Source: Sphingobacterium bovisgrunnientis
Lineage (GTDB): Bacteria > Bacteroidota > Bacteroidia > Sphingobacteriales > Sphingobacteriaceae
Direction of reading: 5' to 3'
Assembly (NCBI RefSeq): GCF_009829085.1
Contig: NZ_WUQY01000006.1
Coordinates: 1-64,000, forward strand
DNA length: 64,000 nucleotides
Position numbers and translations under genes: made by a program. This document shows positions 25,228-32,298 of the stretch, one piece after another (positions within the stretch are counted from its first letter, which is position 1; every line of letters starts with the position of its first letter). The notes under the pieces are model-generated. The model had not been told where the DNA came from and did not search any database. It was given only the letters and a program-made list of their open reading frames with translations.

Positions 25228-26613
25228 ATGCGCATTCACTTTATAGCTATAGGAGGTAGTGTGATGCATAATCTAGCCATTAGTTTAGCTAGATTAGGTC
25301 ATCAGGTTACAGGATCTGATGATCAGATTGTAGAACCTTCTAAATCAAATCTTCGTGAAGCTGGACTCTATCCTACTGAAATAGGCTGGAATGCTGATGT
25401 AATTACAGAAGATTTAGATGCTATAATTCTGGGGAAGCATGCAGACGCGGATAATCCAGAATTAATAAAAGCTCAAGAGCTTGGAATTAAGATTTATTCT
25501 TTTCCAGAGTTTATTTACGAACAATCTAAGAACAAGATACGAGTCGTAATAGCAGGTACATTTGGTAAAACTACTATAGTAAGTATGATTATGCATGTAC
25601 TTAAAAAACTTGGTAAAGATTTCGATTATGTGGTTGGCGCACAACTAGAAGGGTTTAATTCATTAATTAAATTGACCTCTTCAGCACCAATTATATTGAT
25701 TGAAGGTGATGAATATTATGCTTCATCAATCGATGATCATTCAAAATTTCATTACTATTATCCTAATATTGCATTAATAAGTAATGTACATTGGGATGCG
25801 AATAAAACAGAAGTAAGTGAAGAGGTATATCTTCAGCAGTTTGAAGATTTCATTGACACTATAGTTGCAAAAGGTACCTTAGTATATAATAAAGAAGATA
25901 CGAATGTACTGAAAGTTGTCGGAGATACTAAAGATTGTAAAATAAATAGGCATGGATACAAAATGCCAAATTATACTATTAATAAAGGAATTACTTATAT
26001 AAATATAGGAGATGAGCAAATTCCTTTACAGATTATAGGAAAGCAAAACCTTTCAAACATTGCAGGTGCATATACTGTGTGTGAATGGTTGGGGATAAAG
26101 CGTGGAGAGTTTTATGAAAGTATTAGCGATTTTAAAAGTTCAATCCGTTATCTAGAATTTGTTAAAAGTGAGGATGGATCCGTTGTTTATCAAGATTTTG
26201 CACATACACCATCTAAGCTTTATACAAGTATTCATGCAGTAAAAGAACAGTTTTCGAATAAAAAATTGTTGACACTAATAGAATTAACTCCTTATGATAT
26301 ATTGAAAGACGATAAGTTAGAAATGTATCGTCACAGTATGATTGAATCAGATTATGCTGTGGTTTTTTTAAATAAAAATAGTATAAAAGAAAAAAATATA
26401 GTTTTAGGAAATGTTGTTGATAAAATATTTTCAACATTTGATCACACTAATATGATTGTAATAACTGATTTTGATGAGTTAAATTTTCACTTGGAACAAT
26501 TTGAAAGTCAGGGAGTTAATTTGTTGGTTATGAGTTCGGATAGTAACATTGGAGTTAATGTATTAAGTTTTGCGGATAAATTTTTGGCTAAAAAAGTCAA
26601 AAATTTTAAATAG
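25228..26613 (+). CDS. mpl: UDP-N-acetylmuramate:L-Ala-gamma-D-Glu-mDAP ligase (murein peptide ligase)
   Basis: Mpl recycles cell-wall tripeptides by joining them to UDP-MurNAc with ATP. The N-terminal nucleotide-binding domain begins MRIHFIAIGGSVMHNLAISL. The ATP loop is AGTFGKTTIVSMI, where the family normally has His rather than Phe in GTHGKTT. EGDEYYASSIDDHSKFHYY, LISNVHWDA and the C-terminal YQDFAHTPSKLYTSI are family blocks, distinguishing Mpl from MurC. Length 461 is normal. It is the last member of the glmU-like/tpiA/prmA cluster. Confidence 0.93.
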   Translation: MRIHFIAIGGSVMHNLAISLARLGHQVTGSDDQIVEPSKSNLREAGLYPTEIGWNADVITEDLDAIILGKHADADNPELIKAQELGIKIYSFPEFIYEQSKNKIRVVIAGTFGKTTIVSMIMHVLKKLGKDFDYVVGAQLEGFNSLIKLTSSAPIILIEGDEYYASSIDDHSKFHYYYPNIALISNVHWDANKTEVSEEVYLQQFEDFIDTIVAKGTLVYNKEDTNVLKVVGDTKDCKINRHGYKMPNYTINKGITYINIGDEQIPLQIIGKQNLSNIAGAYTVCEWLGIKRGEFYESISDFKSSIRYLEFVKSEDGSVVYQDFAHTPSKLYTSIHAVKEQFSNKKLLTLIELTPYDILKDDKLEMYRHSMIESDYAVVFLNKNSIKEKNIVLGNVVDKIFSTFDHTNMIVITDFDELNFHLEQFESQGVNLLVMSSDSNIGVNVLSFADKFLAKKVKNFK

Positions 26614-26675
26614 TTAGTTTTTAATTTAATAATTTTTTTTTAACTTGCACGTTAAATAATAAAAACATTTACCAA

Positions 26676-27005
26676 ATGAATACTTTAGGGAAAAAAATTA
26701 GATTATTAAGACACCAAAAGGGATGGAGTCAAGAAGATGTAGCAAAGCGATTGGATATTTCTATTCCAGCGTTTTCAAAAATTGAAACTGGCATTACTGA
26801 TGTAAATCTTTCGAGATTAAATCAAATTGCTAAATTATTCAATTTATCATTAGTTCAATTGTTGTCTACTTCAGATGCCAATGAAGAGAAAGAGAAATTT
26901 GAAGAGATCAATGAATTGAACCAAAGATTGCAAACTCGTGAGGCGGAGGTTATTGACTTGCAAAAGAAAGTAATCGATTTGTACGAGCAACTGCACAAAA
27001 AATAA
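26676..27005 (+). CDS. XRE family transcriptional regulator with coiled-coil tail
   Basis: A 109-residue DNA-binding protein. The N-terminal Cro/CI-type helix-turn-helix covers about residues 4-62 (LGKKIRLLRHQKGWSQEDVA, then DISIPAFSKIETGITD). The C-terminal 40 residues (EINELNQRLQTREAEVIDLQ onward) form a heptad coiled coil, probably for dimerisation. It lies 62 bp after mpl on the same strand and ends at a strong terminator. The target genes are unknown. Confidence 0.92.
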   Translation: MNTLGKKIRLLRHQKGWSQEDVAKRLDISIPAFSKIETGITDVNLSRLNQIAKLFNLSLVQLLSTSDANEEKEKFEEINELNQRLQTREAEVIDLQKKVIDLYEQLHKK

Positions 27006-27009
27006 TTAA

Positions 27010-27056
27010 ATAAGGGCAATTTTTAAATATTTAAAAATTGCCCTTATTTTTTGGCT
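27010..27056 (+). terminator. Intrinsic terminator after the XRE regulator
   Basis: A 16-bp stem (taagggcaatttttaa with ttaaaaattgccctta, loop atat) followed by six T residues. It is nearly symmetrical and may also stop minus-strand transcription of the small acidic gene. Confidence 0.92.
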
Positions 27057-27080
27057 TAGACTATTACTCGTTTTCTATTC

Positions 27081-27242
27081 CTAGAAATCTTCATCGTCGT
27101 CATCAAGGTCATCGAATCCTCCGATAGTATCAATGTCGATGTTAAAATCATCATCATCGAAATCATCTTCATCATCTTCAGGACCGTTGAAATTGATTAA
27201 ATTCTCATCAAGTTCCAACTTTTCGATAGTTTCGTTCATCAT
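27081..27242 (-). CDS. Small highly acidic protein, 53 aa
   Basis: Minus-strand frame from ATG 27242 (or the adjacent ATG 27239) to TAG at 27081. It encodes 53 residues starting MMNETIEKLELDENLINF and continuing as an Asp/Glu-rich tail interrupted by hydrophobics (FNIDIDTIGGFDDLD). About two in five residues are Asp or Glu. The order of hydrophobic N-terminus then acidic tail is protein-like. No family is recognised; a role as a nucleic-acid mimic or binding partner would be speculation. It lies between a terminator and scpB. Confidence 0.5.
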   Translation of the reverse strand: MMNETIEKLELDENLINFNGPEDDEDDFDDDDFNIDIDTIGGFDDLDDDDEDF

Positions 27243-27375
27243 AGCAATACTTACTTTCTATTGATTATTATATCGTAAAATTATACAAGAAAACCTAAAC
27301 TAAAAATTTTTTTTAAAAAATATGTTATTGATAATCAACCCTTTAATTTTAAAAAAAATGTTAATTAATGAAAAA

Positions 27376-27936
27376 TTATTCTATGATTTCACCAATGCTA
27401 TTTTCTTCATTGATGATATCTTTCAATTGTGGTAAGTCCTTTACCGAATTAATACCAAAGTGATTCATAAATGTATCACTTGTCGCATACAAAAGAGGCT
27501 TACCTATACTCTCAGCTTTACCAATAATTTTAATCAGATCTTTTTCTAATAAGCGTTGTATAGAATAATCACAATTTACGCCGCGTATTTGCTCAACTTC
27601 TAATTTTGTGATAGGTTGTCGGTAAGCAATAATTGCAAGGGTTTCCAATCCCGACTGACTCAATTTCTTGCGATCACGATGTGCCTGCATTTGATTTATT
27701 ACATCGTGATAACTTTCTTTTGTCAAGAAATGATATTTGTTATTAAATGTCTTAAGAGAGAATACTTGATCCTCTGCTTCGTATTTTAGTTTGATCTGGT
27801 CTATAAATGATAGAACTTCATCTTTATTGATGGTAATCATCAAACCATCTTGTAGGATATGCTTTATCTCAGTTGCGGAGAGACCTTCTTCAGATGCAAA
27901 AATTAATGCTTCGATATTTAATAGTATATCTTTCAC
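27376..27936 (-). CDS. scpB: Segregation and condensation protein B
   Basis: ScpB is the winged-helix (kite) subunit of the SMC-ScpAB condensin, which folds and segregates the chromosome. The 186 residues show the two winged-helix repeats: NIEALIFASEEGLSATEIKH near the start and GLETLAIIAYRQPITKLEVE with QIRGVNCDYSIQRLLEKDLI in the second. The start codon is GTG (27936-27934), placed directly after the mqnC stop with no intervening base, so translation is probably coupled. scpA is not adjacent. Confidence 0.93.
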   Translation of the reverse strand: MKDILLNIEALIFASEEGLSATEIKHILQDGLMITINKDEVLSFIDQIKLKYEAEDQVFSLKTFNNKYHFLTKESYHDVINQMQAHRDRKKLSQSGLETLAIIAYRQPITKLEVEQIRGVNCDYSIQRLLEKDLIKIIGKAESIGKPLLYATSDTFMNHFGINSVKDLPQLKDIINEENSIGEIIE

Positions 27937-29061
27937 TTAGTAATTAATTACTTGTTCGACCATAGATTCTGGCAACTCTCTAAATTTATAAGTCTGCGTG
28001 CGAAGTTGCGGCTCAAATCCTGCTTCAGTAATTGCGTCCTGAATGGATTTTGAAGTGAATCGGTGAGGCGCACCTGCGGCAGAGACTACGTTTTCCTCTA
28101 TCATAATAGACCCAAAATCATTTGCTCCACTATGCAAGCACAATTGTGCTACGGCTTTTCCTACAGTCAGCCATGAAGCTTGAATATTTTTGATATTAGG
28201 AAGCATGATGCGACTCAAGGCAATCATACGTATATATTCATCTCCCGTAACATTGTTTGAGATTCCGCGTAAGCGTTTTAGCAATGTACCATCATCTTGA
28301 AAAGGCCACGGAATAAAGGCAACAAAACCATAATGATTCGCTGGTTTTTCAGACTGCACTTCACGAATCCACACCAAATGCTCGAAGCGTTCTTCGATTG
28401 TTTCGATATGTCCAAACATCATTGTAGCCGATGTCGGCAAATTGATTTTGTGCGCAGCACGCATCACATCTAACCATTCTTGACCTCCACATTTGCCTTT
28501 TGAGATAAGACGTCTTACACGATCATTTAATATTTCGGCACCAGCACCTGGCAGTGAATCTAGACCAGCTTCTTTTAATTTTGTCAGCACATCAATATGT
28601 GACATACCCTCCAATTTAGCAACGTGTGCTATTTCGGGGGGACCTAATGAATGTAGTTTAAGGGTAGGGTAGAGTTCCTTAAGCTGACGAAACAGGTTTG
28701 CGTAGAATTCCAAACCTAAATCAGGATGGTGACCTCCTTGTAATAACAGTTGATCTCCACCATATTTAAAAGTCTCTTCAATCTTTTGTTTGTATGTTTC
28801 TATATCTGTAATATAGCTATCCTCGTGACCTGGTCGACGGAAGAAGTTGCAAAACTTACAATTGGCAATACACACATTGGTTGTATTGACATTTCTGTCA
28901 ATTTGCCAAGTAACTTTTCCATGTGGAACTTGAATTTTTCTTAACTCATTGGCGATATACGCCAAATCCGCTGTAGATGCATTATGGTATAAAAAAATAC
29001 CTTCTTCTTTGGTCAAAAACTCAAAGTTTAATGCGCGTTCTAGTAAATTCTCTACATTCAT
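27937..29061 (-). CDS. mqnC: Cyclic dehypoxanthinyl futalosine synthase
   Basis: Radical SAM enzyme of the futalosine route to menaquinone, cyclising dehypoxanthinyl futalosine. The cluster motif CIANCKFC (CxxxCxxC) is near residue 64-71 and is preceded by WQIDRNVNTTNV. DQLLLQGGHHPDLGLEFY, HSLGPPEIAHVAKLEGM and LDSLPGAGAEILNDRVR are typical of the family. The ATG at 29061 is chosen; a TTG at 29070 overlaps a TATCTTTG promoter-like motif (29075-29068) and is unlikely to be the start. It is coupled to scpB. No other mqn gene is in the window. Confidence 0.9.
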   Translation of the reverse strand: MNVENLLERALNFEFLTKEEGIFLYHNASTADLAYIANELRKIQVPHGKVTWQIDRNVNTTNVCIANCKFCNFFRRPGHEDSYITDIETYKQKIEETFKYGGDQLLLQGGHHPDLGLEFYANLFRQLKELYPTLKLHSLGPPEIAHVAKLEGMSHIDVLTKLKEAGLDSLPGAGAEILNDRVRRLISKGKCGGQEWLDVMRAAHKINLPTSATMMFGHIETIEERFEHLVWIREVQSEKPANHYGFVAFIPWPFQDDGTLLKRLRGISNNVTGDEYIRMIALSRIMLPNIKNIQASWLTVGKAVAQLCLHSGANDFGSIMIEENVVSAAGAPHRFTSKSIQDAITEAGFEPQLRTQTYKFRELPESMVEQVINY

Positions 29062-29174
29062 TATAAACAAAGATACTGATGATTTTTTAGTATAAGAAAG
29101 GATTATTCGCGTAGAATATAAAATCTATTTAACGTTTTGAAAAAGTATAATCATTATAAAATATGGGTAAGCTC

Positions 29175-29381
29175 TTATTGGATATTCTTCTTTTTAGCAT
29201 CTGAATCTTTTGCGAATTTGAGTAGAATAAAACCAGCTAAGCCCACAAGCCACCAGGTCATAAAACAGTATTTAGTAAGTTCAGCAATAAAGTGGGAAGA
29301 TATGCGAGTCGTGAAACCATAAACCCCCGCAAAAAACAAGAGAATACTAATAAGAAGAAGTGAAATTCCAAAATATCGCAT
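29175..29381 (-). CDS. Small two-helix membrane protein, 68 aa
   Basis: A 68-residue protein with two predicted membrane helices: FGISLLLISILLFFAGVYGF near the N-terminus and CFMTWWLVGLAGFILLKFA. It ends with a basic cytoplasmic tail (KDSDAKKKN), consistent with the positive-inside rule. No family is recognised. It is preceded by the aminotransferase terminator, so it has its own transcript or relies on read-through. A plus-strand frame overlaps this region but looks less protein-like. Confidence 0.5.
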   Translation of the reverse strand: MRYFGISLLLISILLFFAGVYGFTTRISSHFIAELTKYCFMTWWLVGLAGFILLKFAKDSDAKKKNIQ

Positions 29382-29385
29382 AAAT

Positions 29386-29417
29386 ACAAATAGGGGCTGA
29401 TAGAACCCCTATTTGTA
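29386..29417 (-). terminator. Intrinsic terminator after the aminotransferase gene
   Basis: An 11-bp perfect stem (acaaatagggg 29386-29396 with cccctatttgt 29406-29416) between the aminotransferase stop and the small membrane gene on the minus strand. The T-tract is weak, so termination may be partial. Confidence 0.65.
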
Positions 29418-29440
29418 AATTTAAGAAACTAATGTCTAAT

Positions 29441-30640
29441 TTATATTGTTCTGCCTGGGTAAATTTCCAAGGCTTTTTCTAAACAAACTAAAGCTTTTTT
29501 CAAATCATCTTGGTTTAATACATATGCTAGACGAACTTGATCTGTTCCAACACCTGTAGTGCTGTAAAATCCGGTAGCTGGAGCCATCATAACAGTTTCA
29601 TTTTCATACGAAAATGATTCAAGAATCCATTGACAAAATTTATCCGCATTATCAATAGGTAATTTTGCGACTACATAAAAAGCACCTCCTGGATTAGGAC
29701 AGAATACGCCTTCGATAGCATTAAGACCAGCTACTAAGGTGTCTCGTCTAGTAGTATACTCTTTTGATACAGCTTGAAAATATGAATCTGGTGTGTCAAC
29801 AGCAGCTTCACCTGCAATTTGTCCCTCTAAAGACGGAGACAAACGTGCCTGTGCAAATTTTAATGCAGTAAGGTATAATTCTTTGTTTTTAGTGATTAAA
29901 CAACCAATACGTGCCCCACAAGCCGAATAACGCTTCGATACGGTGTCTAAAACTACAACATGATTTTCCAAGCCCTCCATGTGCATTGGTGAAATAAAAT
30001 CTTTGTCGTCGTAACAGAATTCACGGTAAGCCTCATCCGAGAATAAGAATAAATCATATTTCAGACATAGCTCTTTAAGAGCTTCCATTTCTTCACGAGA
30101 ATAAAGGTAGCCAGTTGGGTTATTTGGATTACAAATAGCAATGGCTCTAGTTTTATCTGTGATCACTTTTTCGAATTCTGCGATAGAAGGTAAAGCAAAA
30201 CCATTGTCAATATAAGACATGATTGGTTTTACAACTATATCTGAAGAACAAGCGAAACCATTGTAATTTGCATAAAATGGTTCTGGGATAATAATCTCCT
30301 CACCAGGATTCAAGCAAGCTTGCATCGCAATGGTAATCGCTTCTGATCCACCATTTGTAACCAAAATATCGGTTGGTGTGATGTTGTAATTTAATTTGTT
30401 GTAATATTCCGCTAATTTCTGACGGTACGAAGCAGTACCTTCGGAAGGAGTATATGCCCAAACCTTGAAGTCAATGTTTTTTAATGCATTAAGCATGACT
30501 TCAGGTGTTTCGATATCGGGTTGGCCAATGTTAAGATGATAGATTTTTTTGCCATCTTTCTTAGCTTGGTCAGCATAAGGAGTTAATTTTCTGATAGGCG
30601 ATGCAGGCATGTCCATGCCCTTTTGCGAAATTTTTGGCAT
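29441..30640 (-). CDS. PLP-dependent class I aminotransferase (aspartate aminotransferase-like)
   Basis: A 399-residue fold-type I aminotransferase. KKIYHLNIGQPDIETPEVM and VWAYTPSEGTASYRQKLAEY are N-terminal family blocks. AICNPNNPTGYLYSREEM and LFLFSDEAYREFCYD bind the cofactor, and the PLP lysine is in VSKRYSACGARIGCL. RLAYVLNQDD near the end supplies the substrate-carboxylate Arg. Aspartate or a related amino acid is the likely donor, but specificity cannot be read from sequence. It is followed by a terminator and preceded by the DUF1573 gene. Confidence 0.9.
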   Translation of the reverse strand: MPKISQKGMDMPASPIRKLTPYADQAKKDGKKIYHLNIGQPDIETPEVMLNALKNIDFKVWAYTPSEGTASYRQKLAEYYNKLNYNITPTDILVTNGGSEAITIAMQACLNPGEEIIIPEPFYANYNGFACSSDIVVKPIMSYIDNGFALPSIAEFEKVITDKTRAIAICNPNNPTGYLYSREEMEALKELCLKYDLFLFSDEAYREFCYDDKDFISPMHMEGLENHVVVLDTVSKRYSACGARIGCLITKNKELYLTALKFAQARLSPSLEGQIAGEAAVDTPDSYFQAVSKEYTTRRDTLVAGLNAIEGVFCPNPGGAFYVVAKLPIDNADKFCQWILESFSYENETVMMAPATGFYSTTGVGTDQVRLAYVLNQDDLKKALVCLEKALEIYPGRTI

Positions 30641-30682
30641 ATTATTGAGTTATTATTTCGGCACAAATATAGTTTAAATAAA

Positions 30683-30714
30683 AAGCCCTATCAAATGAAT
30701 TTTGATAGGGCTTG
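30683..30714 (-). terminator. Intrinsic terminator after the DUF1573 gene
   Basis: A 13-bp stem (aagccctatcaaa with tttgatagggctt) followed on the minus strand by T residues. It insulates the aminotransferase gene from its upstream neighbour. Confidence 0.88.
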
Positions 30715-30737
30715 AATATTGGTTGTAATGCGAATTA

Positions 30738-31109
30738 TTATTCCACGTTACCTTTAATTGTTAATGTCTTTACTGGTGTTTTTGTGTTTGATTTTACAAT
30801 AAATGATTTTGTAAATGGTCCTTTTGCAGCAGCATTATACGTCACTTTGATTTTACCAGTATCACCTGGTTTTACCGGTGTTTTAGAAAAATCAGCTACT
30901 GAGCAACCACATGAAGGTGCCACTTCTGATATAATTATTGGCGCTTTACCAGCATTTGTAAATGTAAACTCATATGAAGCTGGTTTGTTGTAAGCAATGT
31001 TTCCGAAATCATGAGATTCGGTTTCAAATTTAAATTCCCCAACTTGCATCATCGCTGTTAAGGTAATAAATGCAATGACTGTAGTAGCTATAGTTAATAT
31101 CTTTTTCAT
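30738..31109 (-). CDS. DUF1573 domain protein, exported
   Basis: A secreted protein of about 123 residues with one DUF1573 (ASH-like immunoglobulin) domain. The signal peptide is MKKILTIATTVIAFITLTAM. The domain shows ESHDFGNIAYNKPASYEF and the hallmark ISEVAPSCGCSVADF, followed by KPGDTGKIKVTYN. The ATG at 31109 places the signal peptide at the very N-terminus; an in-frame ATG at 31154 would add 15 polar residues. These proteins are abundant in Bacteroidota; the function is unknown. Confidence 0.9.
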   Translation of the reverse strand: MKKILTIATTVIAFITLTAMMQVGEFKFETESHDFGNIAYNKPASYEFTFTNAGKAPIIISEVAPSCGCSVADFSKTPVKPGDTGKIKVTYNAAAKGPFTKSFIVKSNTKTPVKTLTIKGNVE

Positions 31110-31246
31110 ATTTCTCTCTTTACCTGTTCTTGTCTGTTTTTGTTTAATAATCAATTTTAATCAATTATTTTGCCAAAATAAAACTTTGGCAGACTAAAAA
31201 TCAATAACCACAATAATTTTACACGGATTAAAATCTGTTTTTACGT

Positions 31247-32212
31247 TTAGATAATTCCTTCCTTTAGTAAATCTTGGATATGAATAATGCCAGCGTAATC
31301 TCCATTTTCGGTTACTACCAGTTGAGATATATTATTGTCTTTCATGTAATGAAAAGCATTAATTGCCAGCTCAGTTTGTTCGATTTGCTTAGGGTTAGCG
31401 CTCATAATGTCTTTTGCTGTTAATTTCGATGTATCTGCATAATTTTCGAGCATACGGCGAATATCACCATCCGTAATAATGCCAATAATCTTATCGTTCT
31501 CAGTAACCACAGTTGCACCTAATCTGAATTTTGTGATTGTAATAATTGTACTTCGGATATTATCTGAAGATAGGACGGATGGTTTTCCATTGTTATTGGA
31601 TAAATCGGCAACTTTCAGGTATAGTTGCTTCCCAAGTGCACCGCCTGGATGATATTTTGCAAAATCTCTGTCTGTAAACTGTCTAACTGTCTGCAAACAG
31701 ACCGCCAATGCATCACCCATAGCCAATTGCGCTGTAGTACTCGTCGTAGGCGCTAAGTTGTTTGGACAAGCTTCTTTTTCTACGGTGGTATCCAATATGT
31801 AATCTGCTTGTTGTGCCAAGAATGAGTTCAAATTTCCAACTATACCTACAAGTTTGTTTTTCGCTTGTTTTAAAAATGGAATCAATACTTTAATCTCAGG
31901 AGTATTTCCGCTTTTGGAGATAACAATCACTAAATCATGTTCTTGAATTATTCCTAAATCACCATGAATAGCATCAGCGGCATGCATAAAGATGGAAGGA
32001 GTTCCGGTAGAATTCAATGTTGCTACAATTTTTTGCGCAATAATTGCACTCTTCCCTATACCCGATACAATAACGCGCCCATTTAAGTTCAAGATTATAT
32101 TGACAACTTCTGCAAAGTCATCTGTAACTTTTTTCGTCAAGGCTTCTAGTGCTTTAGCTTCTAAGAGTAGTACTTCGATAGCCTCTTTTTTTATTTCTGA
32201 ATTGCTTTTCAC
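31247..32212 (-). CDS. kdsD: Arabinose-5-phosphate isomerase (KpsF/GutQ family)
   Basis: KdsD converts ribulose-5-phosphate to arabinose-5-phosphate, the first dedicated step toward Kdo. The SIS domain (about residues 30-170) has NGRVIVSGIGKSAIIAQKIV, FMHAADAIHGDLGI and VIVISKSGNTPEIKVL. Two CBS domains follow (TVVTENDKIIGIITDGDIRR and ISQLVVTENGDYAGIIHIQD). CLQTVRQFTDRDFAKYHPGG is a strong family signature. It is divergent from recQ-kdsA, so the two adjacent units carry consecutive Kdo genes. Confidence 0.94.
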   Translation of the reverse strand: MKSNSEIKKEAIEVLLLEAKALEALTKKVTDDFAEVVNIILNLNGRVIVSGIGKSAIIAQKIVATLNSTGTPSIFMHAADAIHGDLGIIQEHDLVIVISKSGNTPEIKVLIPFLKQAKNKLVGIVGNLNSFLAQQADYILDTTVEKEACPNNLAPTTSTTAQLAMGDALAVCLQTVRQFTDRDFAKYHPGGALGKQLYLKVADLSNNNGKPSVLSSDNIRSTIITITKFRLGATVVTENDKIIGIITDGDIRRMLENYADTSKLTAKDIMSANPKQIEQTELAINAFHYMKDNNISQLVVTENGDYAGIIHIQDLLKEGII

Positions 32213-32298
32213 GGAAAATCTCCTTATTTTTATTCTATAATTGACAAAAATAAAGTATTTAATTTTTAGATGGTCAATAGTCTACTTATATTTTTGTA

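Noticed and set aside
29137-29322. Plus-strand 61-codon frame over the small membrane gene
   Set aside because: Its translation lacks ordered hydrophobic segments, while the minus-strand frame gives two clean membrane helices with a basic tail.
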